A stretch of DNA of 64,000 nucleotides. It comes from Acanthochlamys bracteata. Taxonomy: Eukaryota > Streptophyta > Magnoliopsida > Pandanales > Velloziaceae. The position numbers and the translations under genes were made by a program. Numbering within the stretch: position 1 is the first letter of the stretch; every line of letters starts with the position of its first letter. The notes under the pieces were generated by a model, which made no database searches, was not told where the DNA came from, and worked only from the letters and a program-made list of their open reading frames with translations. Positions 24,820 to 36,165 of this stretch are shown in pieces. The stretch spans positions 2,498,145-2,562,144 of the forward strand of contig CM034134.1 in the NCBI GenBank assembly GCA_019914995.1, read 5' to 3'.

Positions 24820-25035
24820 TTAATGAGAAAAAGAAACCCACCAAGCGTCCCATGCTACCCCTGCTATAAGGTTACTGCTTGCAGTCGACGTTGGCGTTTG
24901 ATCTGCCTTTGAACTACCTGCCAAGGCAGACATTAGTGTTCTCTCAATCTTAGAAGCCACACTTCTGGTTGACATCGGTGTCCTTTCCATCTTTGAAGTT
25001 GTCGTGCTGGGAGTCTTCATCCCAGCCATTTCCAT
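24820..25035 (-). pseudogene. possible captured N-terminus of a NACK/HINKEL-type kinesin
   Basis: A 71-codon minus-strand ORF starts MEMAGMKTPSTTTSKMERTP and repeats the pattern SK-ER/DQ-TPxST three times, then reads GVAWDAW just before a GGTGGG that could be a splice donor. The TP-rich SKMxRTP leader followed by VAW resembles the N-terminus of plant KIN-7 (NACK1/HINKEL) kinesins, which act at the phragmoplast. The motor-domain start expected between the leader and VAW is missing, so the match is weak. It lies upstream of the LON2 exon in the same orientation, inside the small CACTA element. It could also be an unrelated low-complexity ORF. Confidence 0.35.
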
Positions 25036-25619
25036 TCAAATCAAGCTTGGTGTTAAGAAATTATTGTTTCTTGTTTCTATTTCTTCTCCAAATCAATGAA
25101 ACTGTTTAAGTGTTTTGGTGATTAACACAATCTACAACAAAATCAAAATTCAAACCATCTACAACAAAATCGAAAGAAAATGAGCTAAACTGAGAGAGAA
25201 TAGTATATAGATAAATAACCAGAGAAATCAAATCAAAGATTTTGTTGAGGATGATTACTGTATTATTGGTTCGATTTCTCCAACTTGATTTCTTCGATTT
25301 TTCCAGCTAGATCAAACCCAGACCATTTTAGAATGAGATTTTCTTGAGTATGGCGATGAAGAAGGAGAAGAAAATTTTTGATTTTTGGGGTCGAATTTCA
25401 GCTAAATCGATGAAAAAAAAGTTAGGGTTTGCACAGTACGCGCGATCGTGTGCCCAAGACAAAAAGACATCGATGGTAAGAGAATGTAGAATAAAAGGAA
25501 TTTCGGCGATAGATGAGGAGAAATTATGCATCTGTGGAGCTGGTGACGGAGAGATGAGCCCACCGGAGAGAAGAAAGAAAGAAAGAGATGAAACAAACCG
25601 CATATATTTAAAAAGTATC

Positions 25620-26011
25620 TAACTAAATTACTGACTAAATGAACTTCGGTCGGTAATTTTAGCATAAAAAATAAATCAGTTGATAAAATTAACGACCAAT
25701 TTTGAACTTCAGTCAGTAATCAGTATATATTACCAACTGTTTTTTATTTTCAGTTGGTAAAATTAGCTAATGAACTTTAATAATTGATAATTTTACCAAC
25801 TAATTTTAATTAGTCGGTAATTTTATTAAATTACCGACTTAGTTACACTGCAGTCGGTAAAGTATATAATTTATCGACCAATTACTATGTTAGTCGGTAA
25901 ACTAAAATATATTACCGACCAATATATTTTTAGTCAGTATTTTATGTAATTACCGAAAAAATATGTTTGGTCGGTAATATTTAGTCGGTGAAAACTACTT
26001 TTGTAATAGTG
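25620..26011. repeat. right end and subterminal repeats of the small CACTA element
   Basis: Dense TTACCGAC / GTCGGTAA units run to the terminus TTTGTAATAGTG. The units alternate in orientation at roughly 20 to 40 bases, as on the left side. Confidence 0.9.
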
Positions 26012-26335
26012 AGAGGAGCCAAGCGAGAGAATTTGAGAAAGAGTGAGAAATAAAAAATGCCAAGAGAATAACGAGAGTAGGAGGATTTATAAACTTTGTA
26101 ATTTCGTTAACTTAATATGGACAAACATATTATTTTCAATCCCCAGCATAAAAAGCCCCATGCTGTTTATTTAAAAAAGCATCATTTTGATGCTTTTTTA
26201 TTAGAACAAAATAAGCAGCTTTTTTATTTGACAAAAAATAGTAATTGCTAAACAAGTTTTTTAATGTTTTGTATTTTTTTCTGCAAAAAGCAGCAAAAAA
26301 ATATATCCAAATATGCCCTATATTTCAATACGCTT
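26012..26335. repeat. repeat homologous (inverted) to 9587-9890
   Basis: Read on the minus strand from 26335 this block starts ATAGGGCATATTTGGAT, then has AGCTGCTT, GATGCTTTTTT, AAATTACAAAG and finally CTCGCTTGGCTCCTC, all in the same order as the plus strand from 9587. The small CACTA element inserted at its far side, so this is one arm of a MITE-like element cut by CACTA. Confidence 0.7.
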
Positions 26336-27079
26336 ACGTAGCTTCGCTTGTGGACACATAGGTATTTTCTTCTTTTGTGAAATTAACCTTTGCAGAAATT
26401 TCTGAGAAAAACAACTCAAAAAGAAAAAGAAAAAGTAAGGAAGAGTGAATTGAGTTGTAGCAATTTTAGGACTCAAAATAAATTTTTTTCTAACTCCTGC
26501 AAAATAGTCTATTGTTTTGATGTGTTTTTTGTACTGAAAACCAGAGATAACACCATGATATTTACAGGGTTCAGTAATCGTGTTGCCTAATAAGTCGACC
26601 ATACTTGAAATTCTATTTATACTAATGTTCAGCAGCTTTATAGCTGACTTGATGCTCTAGTGAATACCTCTTTCTCAATGAGAATTTTTTCTTGTAAGGC
26701 AAATTCTCTATACTTTCTCTAGCTTCACAAGCTCCTTAGACTACAATCAACACACCTTAGGAAAGATGCAAAAATCTGAGAGTCTTATCGAAAACTCTCT
26801 CCCGAAAGACATCTTGCAAGTTCTCTTTGTAAATGTAGTTTTTCTCTATTTTTATAGATATGACAACACTCAGTTGTAGCACAATGACCTCTTTAATACA
26901 ATGATGAATTTCTTATAGGAAGAACAATGAGAAGATTGAACGATCAAGAGGATTCGTCTCAGGAAGGCTTCAAAAGATGCTTCCTTAATAATGCATATCC
27001 CTCTGTTTTTCTCTATGCTCAATTCATTGTGTATCTTCTTCATAACTTCTGGTCTACAGATGGTTCTTCTTATATATGC
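26336..27079. other. no gene; LTR-like sequence
   Basis: No coding homology is visible. The stretch at 26600-27070 has features of an LTR (CTTAGACTACAATCAACACACC, TATTTTTATAGATATG) but no partner copy or ends were found. Confidence 0.3.
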
Positions 27080-28960
27080 TGTAACACCCCTAATTATTTG
27101 CTATCGAAAGTGTTTTTTAAATTTTAGTTATTTCCATTAAAATTTTTCTAATTTTTTTTTCTCTTTATTTTTCTTTCTAGCTGCACTTCGATCCCATACC
27201 TAAGATTAGAAAGGAAAAAAAAAAGATTTAATGGAAATATTTGGCTGAAATTTCAAAAATATTTTTTATAGCAAATTTGTGGCGTTAACATATGCAATCT
27301 GAATAGCGTCTTCAATTGCTCACTAACGTCTTCAAACGGCTGACAATCAGTTGCTTCCATCTTTTCTGATCAAGCCGCGTGCTACACTGCTTTCTGTCCA
27401 ACTGTCGTGTTTGTCATGACAGCAATTGTTAAGATGGCGACAACTCCTGCTTTCTAGTCAAATCGTTTGGTATACTCTTTCGATAAGTATTTTTTAATTT
27501 TTATATTTATATTTTTAATAAATTTTTATAATATTTAATAATATTTATATTATTTATTTAGAAAATAAAAAATTAAAAATTTATGTCGCACAAATTTGTT
27601 ATTATTTCTTTACTATTTTATTAAAAATTGAGACTTATTTTTTAAAATAAAATAAAATAATTTTTATTTTAAAAAATTAAAAAATAGATCCAAACTCTCC
27701 AAATAATTGATATTGAAGACACGTGAGATTGCCCGCAAGCTAGAGGGTGTTGTGAAGTATTTATAGAAATGTTTATAACCTTTTTTATTCTATTTCAAAA
27801 TATAAATTTTATTTTTTAATTTAATAAATAATAATAAATAATAATATTTTATTATAATATATTTCGACTTGAAACAACATCTACAATCAAGATTGAAATT
27901 TCTTTGAAAGTTTCTCAACAAATCTCTATTCCTCGAACTTTCAGCATTCTTTCAATGAATTTCCACGACAATTTCTTACACTCATTTGATTGTTGCAAAT
28001 CAATGGTGGACATGTTGGCAGATGAATCTTTGTAAATTTGCTTCCACTATCTTCTAGAAAAGTTTCAAATTTCATCTAAAAAATCACACTTGTGATTTGT
28101 CAATTTTCTTTCGCTTTTTCAACAATATTTTCTGTCGATTCTTAAGGTTTTCTGCTACTCTTGACTTAGAATATTCGAAAATATGTTGTATAATGTGTCC
28201 ACCAAGTTTGACTTTTTCGCTTCAAAAGACTTTCGAAATCCTCATCAGATGTACTTCGAAAATCAAGAACAAAGCTATTTGTATTTTTGCAGTGTTATTC
28301 AGATTTTTTTCATGATTTTGATAAGTTGTTAGGTCTTATAACTTAATGGTTTGATCCTATGAAGTTAAAATCGAACTGAACATGCCAAATTGGTCTGAAA
28401 ATTGGTGATCAGATATCGATTTCGGGCCAAAGTTTGAAATAGACCACAGAACATCTGATCCGTGTGACTCCGATTAATCCGAATATTTTTCTATTCGACG
28501 ATCGTTTCAGTTAAACAAATACGATTTCATTAAAAAAATTAAAAATAAAATTAAAAAAAACTGACATGAGGTCACCTCGCACGGCCGCACCTAAAATATT
28601 TTCTCAGTTTCTCTTCGTCTTTCTCTTCTCTTTGTATCCCACCGAACTTCGACTGATCCCACTTCGTCGATCGTGAAAACGTTGATCCCGAGCCAGAAAT
28701 TTCAATTATGCCGTCACCAATAGTAAATTTGTCTACGTCAAGCCAGAAATATAGATCGATCCGTGGACTCCATCTTGAGTTTTCTTTGGTTACTAAATAG
28801 ATGAAGCTGAAGTTGAACTACATCTTCTATGAGCCAGTGACTCCAATCTTTTCATCTTCTTCACCGGTCTGAACTGAAACTGACCAGGTACAAAAGGCTT
28901 CTGAGCTCTATAGGTTTGCGTTTATCCACAACTTGACATGATGTATGTAGTTCTAGGATT
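27080..28960. repeat. possible gypsy-type LTR beginning TGTAACACCCC
   Basis: TGTAACACCCCTAATTATTT at 27080 is a start often seen in plant gypsy LTRs, and the block contains no coding homology. I could not find a second copy or a convincing CA end, so both the class and the right boundary are guesses. Confidence 0.3.
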
Positions 28961-30700
28961 GGATGATACAAGATGTCTAAAGTCTAATCAAATCCTACCA
29001 CCAGGGTTGCAAGCTTGATGTCTAGTTTGCTGGAGTCACGCTACTTTGTTTGATAATTTGGAAAAGCCCATTTGTCGGCGATTTGGAGCAGTAGTCTGCT
29101 TCCTGACATGGTGATTTCTTTTAGTTATGCCCTATGTTCTTTGAACTCTCTTCTTTCTGACTTAAGAATCTTTTGCCATGTGTCTATCTTCCTCTAGAAA
29201 TATATGAAGGAAATTGCTAAAATAAGAGGAAGATCTCAGAGATCGATTTGCAGTTAATACTAAACGACCTGAATTCTTAGAGAAACTTTAGACAGACAAG
29301 GCTTTGTTTTGGTGATCTGTATAGGTAACTAAGCGTCTGTTCTTTACACAAGCAAGTCACTTCCTCCTAAAAGCAAGTGACTTCAAATGTTATTTTAAAA
29401 ATTCGAACTCATTTACATCGTACAAATCACTTCTTATAATTTTAATATCAATTCCTTACATCTCCACTTCCCTTATCACTTCATTTTCTTTCGTTTTTTT
29501 GGGCGTGTTTCAAAAGCTCCGTAACTCCACTTTCTCTGCCAGATTTGAGTTTTAAATAGTTCATATATTTCAATTACACAAAAAATTTAGAACTTTATTT
29601 TCATATACGAAATACCAATTTTAATTTTATTATTTACACACTTATAAATACAATTATATATATTAATTTTTAACACATTTTCAAAATTATTGAAACAAAA
29701 ATACTGAACTCTACTTTCATTTTATTTTTTAAAAACTCTATTTTTTATTTTTAACATTCACAAAGCTTAATTAGAAGCATTTGAAACACGCACTTCTTCT
29801 CGACCTTTCTCGGATCCCATTCTTCCTTCCGATCTCTCTGTTATTCCCTTCTTCCCAATTGCAATCTCTCCCATTCTTCTTTCCAATCTCTCATAGATCG
29901 CGTTCTTCTTTCCGATCTCTCCGTTCCTTTCTTCTTCCCATTTCTCCCAGACCGCGATCTTTCCCTCTTGCTCTAGTAACAAATGGTCCCCTATCTAGCT
30001 TCAATTATCAACGCCAATATGATCCTTCTTTCTCTCTATTGCGGCACCTGATACGAAGTTAGTGCAAGCTCTCCCTCCCATCCTAAATTCCTTTCCAGTG
30101 TGAGCTTTCGGCTGCATTTTTTGAAGAAAAAGGTAAGATCTATTTACTTTCCTTCTTTCCTACTACTTGCGTTTGATTTCATTCTCTCTTTTTCTCTCTC
30201 TTCCTATAGATCTAAAATAGTTTAAATTTCTGTTATTCTCGTTCTTGATCCGGGTGGATCTATGTAATGAAACATGTAGTTGATTAATAGAAATTTTTAC
30301 TAGTTGATGGATTTTTTTATTGTGAAATAGAACTTTTTTTTTTATCAATTTGGAACTTTTTACTGATTTGTTTCAAAATAGAAATCAAGAGGAATTTTAT
30401 ACTGATATGTTTGAAATTTTTGATTTACTCTTCGTTGAAGTTGTGAGTTATATGTCTGCTCTTCTTGATGGTCATCTAATCTATAACATATCATTGTTGC
30501 AGAAGGTAATCAAATGCTTCATTCTGAATTTTGTTTGTATTTGTTTGTGAATTTTGGCTTTGATGATTGGAAGTGGAAGTGGTTTATAAGCTCTGGTTGC
30601 TGTAGAGTTTCTAGGTGTTCCTAGAAGAACAGATTATGTGAATTACTTTTTAATTCGTATAATGTTTATTAGATTTATGGCATCTGAGTTTTATTTGGTA
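28961..30700. other. no gene; repeat-like intergenic sequence
   Basis: The stretch at 29460-29990 has C/T-rich GATCTCTC-type strings similar to the G/A-rich arms of the MITE-like repeats, with short overlapping ORFs on both strands that I regard as accidental. No splice-consistent gene was found. Confidence 0.4.
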
Positions 30701-30889
30701 TTGGTGAAAAAATGGGAGAAAATTAAAGTGTAAGTTTGACTCATGCTTATTGATGGCAGTACATGGTCTTATTGAAATGTAGAAAGCTGCTGTTGGGAAT
30801 AAAAATGTTTTGCATTATTGAGCTCCATTAGGCTAGCTGAATTGTTATATATGAGTTCTAGTTGAGGAAGGCTACAAGAAGGCTACCAG

Positions 30890-31424
30890 GTTCTTCTTTA
30901 CTTAGTTCTTCTAGAATTGCATGAAAACTTTGAGCATAGCTTGGAGGAAATTGAAGGGGATTTTGACCTACTTCAGAACATATATATTCCTCTTCTGAAG
31001 GCTTTTGTTCAGATTGGTTCGGAGGAGGTTTTAGGTGTAACGAGGCTTATGGGACCCTTCTCAGTGACTAGAGAGACTGGAACACTTGTCTAACCTGTTG
31101 CAGCAACTCTACATGCTTATCTCCCACCCTAGGCTTGAGCCTTTGCCAGGTTGGAAATGTTTCCTAGTTATGATTCTACTAATTGTTGCAATATCTATGT
31201 TGGCAGCATTGCTTCACAAGTTGCAGAGGTACTTTTCCAAGATGTATTTCTCGGCACTGACCATGGAAAGGGGTGATTTTAGTCCTAAGGTCACAATGGG
31301 CATGCTCCTCAATTGTCCTAGCTGCTCAGATGCAAGGGGTATGTGGACTGAAGGATTGGTCAATGAAGGGACTGTTCATCATCATTGCAAATTGGTTCTA
31401 CCGATTAGATCTAATAAGCAATAA
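30890..31424 (+). pseudogene. unrecognised coding-like fragment next to an LTR
   Basis: A plus-strand frame reads LHENFEHSLEEIEGDFDLLQ, NIYIPLLKAFVQIGSEEVLG and RLMGPFSVTRETGTL up to about 31090. After a frame change it continues as a 112-codon ORF (31086-31424) with a hydrophobic segment (FLVMILLIVAISMLAALL). The amino-acid texture looks like real protein, but I do not recognise the family. It is followed by NLEDKVDFQEG and an LTR start at 31471, which is how gypsy polyproteins usually end, so it may be element-encoded or a host fragment carried by a retroelement. Confidence 0.3.
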
Positions 31425-31470
31425 TTTTCTTCAACCTTGAAGACAAGGTTGATTTTCAGGAGGGGTGGAA

Positions 31471-31794
31471 TGTTACGTTATGGGCCATCGAGCTCCTATT
31501 ATGGGCCACTATAGTATAAATTGTATTTAGAAGTTTAGAGTTTTGAGATTAAGAATTTCATTAGAAGACTAGTGTTAAGTGTCCATGTTATGTTGAAGTC
31601 CTAACTTTAGTAAAGTTGTAGTAGAGTTAGAGTTTCGCTCACAAGAGAAGAGCTCTAGCTATAAATAAGAGTGCTTGTACTCATTAAAGGACATGGAAGA
31701 AGAATTGAATTAGTTATTTTATTTTCGTTTTATCTTTAGTTCCTTAGTTTATCTAGCATTAGAATAGCTTCGCGGTTCGTGTGATTACGAATCT
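31471..31794 (+). repeat. foreign LTR piece (gypsy-type 3' LTR) fused to the copia 5' LTR
   Basis: TGTTACGTTATGGGCC starts directly after a purine-rich tract (CAGGAGGGGTGGAA) and the NLEDKVDFQEG reading frame, as expected of a gypsy 3' LTR. A TATA box (TATAAATA, 31660-31667) lies inside. The sequence does not match the U3 part of the copia 3' LTR at 55906-56140, whereas sequence from about 31795 onward does. This therefore looks like a different LTR joined to a truncated copia LTR. Confidence 0.6.
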
Positions 31795-32004
31795 TAACAA
31801 TCACTTAGGTATTGGTTTAGAATCAAATAAAGACTAAGAGGGAGAAATCAGGTTTATTAAAGGCAAACAATTGATTGAAGTCGCTTATGGATCAAGGTAT
31901 GTTTCTCTTGTTTAAGTTACGTAAACATCATTGAGCTTCTAGATCTTCGTATTATGTTCTTTATGAATTATGATATCACATAGAGTTATGAAATTGAATT
32001 TACA
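31795..32004 (+). repeat. 5' LTR of the Tork-like copia element (R/U5 part only)
   Basis: From AATCACTTAGGTATTGGTTT to the end GAAATTGAATTTACA it aligns by eye with the end of the 3' LTR at 56150-56384. The U3 part is absent and replaced by other LTR sequence. Confidence 0.8.
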
Positions 32005-32006
32005 TG

Positions 32007-32019
32007 TGGTATCCGAGCC
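32007..32019 (+). promoter_or_regulatory. primer binding site of the Tork-like element
   Basis: TGGTATCCGAGCC differs by one base from the usual TGGTATCAGAGCC initiator tRNA-Met site and lies two bases after the LTR end at 32004. Confidence 0.88.
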
Positions 32020-32879
32020 AGGTGTTAGAAACCGATGATTTTTCATTAAAGATTTCTTTTCTCTCTTAATTATGAAACCCTCAATTTATTTGTTTTGAGA
32101 GTTTATGTTTTCCACTGCTATTGGTATTTATAAATTAAAATTTTCTGCATATTTTTATCAAGTATGTATAAATTTTGCCAATTAAGTTATCAGCATTATA
32201 ATTTGTATGCTATTATATGGTGATTTAGATGATATGTTGTATAGAAGAACTTATATTATATATGCATGGATCATTTTCTTACAACTATTGAATTTGTATA
32301 ATTTGAATTTGCATTATGTTGGTTTGCTAGTCAGGAAAGTGGCCAAATCATAAGTTTTTCCAAATTATAAATTGTAGAATTTGTATATTAATTTGAATTC
32401 GCATTATGATGGTTTGCTAGTCACCAAAGTGGCCAAATCATAAACTGTCGTGAATTTGCAATTATATATATTCTATATATTCAATTATTCATAAGTATGC
32501 GATACTTATAATTGATATGACATTATGTTAAATATTTTATTTTTATGAATAATCATCCAAAGGTTGATTGGTAGTTCTAATATTTTATAAACATGACATG
32601 GTGATTTATATACTTTATTAGATTTATTTTGATATCCAAAGATAGCAAACATGTCTAATTGGATATATTTAATTACCAAATTAAGTTAAAATTTTATTTT
32701 AGCATCATTGCTTAAATTTTATTTACAACCCAAAGGAGAACTTCGATACACATTTATTGCTTAAATGAATTCTTTGAATCAGTATTATGTATTTACAAGT
32801 TTGAAAATCAAAGCATTAATTTGCGAGCATTTATTAATTTTGCAATAACTATTCCTGTTTTTTTGCATTCACATTCTAC

Positions 32880-34089
32880 GTCTGTATCACTGATCAACGG
32901 ATTTAATTTCTCTGATTGGTGTGAACAAGTTCAGTTTACTTAGGTGTACTGGATCTTAATTTAGCACTTTTAATTGAGAAACCCGCTGCTCTTATTGATG
33001 ACAGCATCGATGAAGAAAAATCTTTCCATAGTATTTGAAAAAAATGAAACAGACTAAGTTGAATGTTTATTCGAATGACTGTTGTAAGAACATTAAGTCA
33101 ATTGTTCCTAACACTGATAGTGCTAAGGAAGTTATAAAATTTATGGAGGAGCGTTTCCAAATAGCTAATATAAAGTCACTTGCTGGGACACTTGACAACA
33201 ATGAAATTTGATAGATCTCGTATTATGGATGAGCATGTTTTTGAAATGTCAAACATTGCAGCAAGATTAAAGTCCTTGGGAATGAATGTGGATGAGAATT
33301 TTCTTGTACAATTTATTATTAATTCCTTATCTCCTGAATATGATCCATTTCAAATGAACTATAATACTATGAAGGACAAATGAAATCTGAGTGAATTCAA
33401 TAGTATGCTTGTGCAAGAGGAGACAAGACTTAAGAAGTTGGGAACACATTCCGTTTATTTCATTAAACATCAAAAAGCTGGAAAGAAAGCCGAAAGAAAG
33501 AATGGAAAGGAAGCACAAAGACCATTTAATACAAATGGGTCTTCTGCTTCAATCCATAAGAAGGAACGTAAACATGATAAGTACCGGTCCCGTAAGAAAC
33601 CTAGACACTATCAGAAAGATTGCTTGAAGCGTAAGGCTTGGTTCGAAAAGAAAGATAAGCATTATGCCTGTGTATGTTTTGAATCAAATTTAGCTGAAGT
33701 TCCTTATAATACTTAGTGGATTGACTCCGGCTGTACCGTCACGTTTCAAATACGATGCAGGGATTCATTACGATCCGAATCACAAACCCAAATGAGAAAT
33801 TCATTATTATGGGGAGTCGAGTCAAAGTTCCAATTGAAGCCATAGGAACTTATCGTTTAATTTTAAACACTGGATATCAATTAGATGTGTTTAAAACACT
33901 TTATGTAATTTCTATTTCCCGCAATTTAATTTCTTTGTCAAAACTTGACATTCATGGATACTCTTTTAAATTTGGAAATAAATGTTTTAGTTTGTTTAAA
34001 CAAAATCATATTATTGGTTCTGCTATCTTATGTGATGGGTTATACAAGTTAAAACTTGATAATTTTTTTGCTAAAACACTTTTAACCTT
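32880..34089 (+). pseudogene. copia gag, protease and gag-pre-integrase (5' part)
   Basis: Gag starts near 32900 (NFSDWCEQVQF) and is readable at 33180-33716 (LTTMKFDRSRIMDEHVFEMS, IAARLKSLGMNVDENFLVQF). A zinc knuckle has been degraded near 33590 (HYQKDCLKRKAWFEKK). The protease region follows as WIDSGCT at 33717, preceded by a TGG-to-TAG stop (33714-33716). Gag-pre-integrase sequence (YVISISRNLISLSKLDIHGY, GLYKLKLDNFF) runs to the CACTA insertion at 34089. A stop also ends the frame after NTMKDK (33381). This half would have supplied the particle protein and the protease. Confidence 0.9.
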
Positions 34090-34525
34090 CACTACTACAA
34101 AATTTACCATTACCGACTGAATATCACCGACCAAACAAGTTCAGTCGCTAACTTTATCAATTACCGACTAAGTTTATTTCAATCGGTAAATTGAACACAA
34201 CTACCGACTGAATACACTTCCAGTCGGTAATTGTATAAATTATCGACTGAGAAACAACTCAGTCGGTAATTTTTATAAATTATCGACTCAGGTTAGCGAG
34301 TCGGCTTCCTACCGACTGCTTTTATAACTCCGTCGGTAACTATATCAATTTCCAATCGTTAACTTATAACAGTTACCGACTGGAAATATATTCAGTCGGT
34401 AATTGTTATAAAAGTTACTGACTAAGGGTAGTTAGTCGGTTTTATACCGACTGCTCCTATGTCTCTGTCGGAAAATTTATTAATATTACCGACTGATATT
34501 ATTTTCAGTCGGTAAATTGTCCTAA
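34090..34525. repeat. left end and subterminal repeat array of the large CACTA
   Basis: After CACTACTACA come about fifteen TTACCGACTGA / CAGTCGGTAA units, mostly as back-to-back inverted pairs 20 to 50 bases apart. In En/Spm these subterminal units are the binding sites of the TNP1-type protein. Confidence 0.95.
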
Positions 34526-35430
34526 TCAGTAGAGCCGGAATGAATCCTGTTATTTTAATCCACTCTCACTAACCTAGCTTCCCATTCTAGGACTTCGCCG
34601 GAGCCAACTTGATGCCGATCAGCTTGCGATTTCGCCGTGTTTTGCCGTGGTTTCACTAGAGACAGAGCGCCATGTTCATAGCTTCCTGATTTCGCCGTGT
34701 TTCACCGTGATTTCACTGGAGACACATCGCCGAGATCATAACTGCTAGATTTTGCCGTGGTTTAGCCTGATTTTGCCTGATTTCACCGTGGTTTTGCCGA
34801 AGCTGCTCCACCATCATCATCAGCTACCGAATTTCACCAACTGTTTCAGTCGGTGGCACCGCTGCTGCCGTCTCTCTAACATTGCCTGTTTTTCAAGTGC
34901 GTTTGCCTATTTTAATTTACGTTTTAAGATTGTTTATTAGATAGAAATCAGTATATTGATGTGAATGTTTGAAGGATTGAATCAAGACGAACTAAAGAGA
35001 AGGATATTTCATAGATTTTTGCAGCTGTAGATTTGGTTAAATTTGAGCTGTTACAGTGGTATTTGAATGCCGCTTAGTATTTTGATTTGATTAATGTTGT
35101 GTGAATTGAAGGCTTTTGTAAGTGATGAAGAGCATTCATACAACTAGCTAGCAATATTGCCATGTGAGAGTCTGTGTACTTCCATCCAAGTACTTATTTT
35201 TGCAAAACACAATCTTTGCTGTTGTTTCTTGTCTTTTATTTCATGTAATTCGTGAAATAAAATTCTACCAAGTTACTCTCATCTTGATGCAACTCAAAAG
35301 CTTAGGTTCATAAAGTAACCAACTGAATAAAGAGTATAATTTTAGTTATTAGTTAAAACTATAGAAAGCCATAAACTATTATGGTTAGTCCAAAGTTTTC
35401 AATATTGGATTAGCTAGATTCCACTTAGTT
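34526..35430 (+). promoter_or_regulatory. leader region of the large CACTA with repeated GATTTCGCCGTG units
   Basis: Between 34590 and 34830 the string GATTTYGCCGTGKTTT recurs at least five times, followed by CACCATCATCATCAGC. In other CACTA elements the zone just inside the left subterminal array holds the promoter and untranslated first exon of the transposase gene, so I infer that role here. No protein homology is seen. The 62-codon ORF at 34752 is probably untranslated leader. Confidence 0.4.
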
Positions 35431-36047
35431 GCATGATTTAGTTTTTTCAGTCTTAAGGATGGATAGCAGCAAAGTAGTTGCATGATTTTGTTTTTCTTAT
35501 TTGAAGCATGGATAGCAGCAAACTTGGTTACATGATTTTGTTTTTTTAATCTGAAGCAGGGATAGCAGGAAACTTAGTTGCATGATTTTGTTTCTTTTTA
35601 TTATTTTCTGCAAATCTGAAGCATGGAAAGCAGCAAACTGGGTCGGAAAGAGAACTCTGTCTTTCTTTTTGCTGCTGTTTAAGTGGAAGCGTAATACAAG
35701 TGGCAATCTAGTACTTGTAGGAAGACTCATCGCCACTTCAAGTAGCAACAGACGTAGCTAAATCAAAGACACAATAATGAATAATCATTGCACTGAAATG
35801 AAGGTTTTTATCCTTCGTAATGATAGTAGATAAGAAACTTCAATTGTATAGTAGTCTGCAAACAGACGAGAGTGTTATGACATTTGATTTGTCATGTTAG
35901 GAACATTTTTAATGTGTTGAGGTTTTCATTCACGAGGGGTGCTGTAGCGAGTGCTTCTTGTAAGCTCTCTAATTTGATTAATGTTGTGTGAATCGAAGGC
36001 TTTGGTAAGTGATGAAGAGCATTCATACAACTAGCTAGCAATACCGC
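35085..36047. repeat. direct repeat of about 75 bases, two copies 890 bases apart
   Basis: GATTAATGTTGTGTGAATYG followed by AAGGCTTTTGTAAGTGATGA and AGAGCATTCATACAACTAGC occurs at 35088-35160 and at 35976-36046, nearly identical. This indicates a segmental duplication within the element's left arm. Confidence 0.88.
35425..35640. repeat. tandem repeat of about 55 bases, four copies
   Basis: Units contain TTGCATGATTTTGTTTTTCT and GAAGCATGGATAGCAGCAAA; copies begin near 35430, 35480, 35530 and 35580 with small length differences. Non-coding. Confidence 0.85.
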
Positions 36048-36165
36048 CAGAGATATTGTATTGTGCTGATTTATTTTGAATTAATTAGAAATTAAGGTTT
36101 GGTTAAGGGGTCATTGTCTAAGTAGTAGACAACTAGCTGAAGTTCAACAGTGCTGCTAACAGTTT

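Larger units (their letters stand above)
22943..26011. mobile_element. non-autonomous CACTA (En/Spm) element with captured host sequence
   Basis: The left end reads CACTACTAAAAATAAAG and the right end, reverse complemented, CACTATTACAAAAGTAG. The 3-base target duplication AGA is perfect (22940-22942 and 26012-26014). Both subterminal zones (about 22975-23250 and 25620-25990) are packed with GTCGGTAA / TTACCGAC units in both orientations, the kind of site that CACTA transposase accessory proteins bind. There is no transposase. Instead the 3069-base element carries a LON2 protease exon and a possible kinesin N-terminus on the minus strand. It is related to the large CACTA at 34090 by subterminal motif and end sequence. 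Confidence 0.92.

Noticed and set aside
25328..25665. Long overlapping ORFs on both strands inside the small CACTA
   Set aside because: They read the same stretch in different frames; neither shows a motif. Possibly the 5' end of a captured exon, but unsupported.
29767..30062. Complementary ORFs of low complexity on both strands
   Set aside because: They come from CT/GA-rich repeat sequence; no family.
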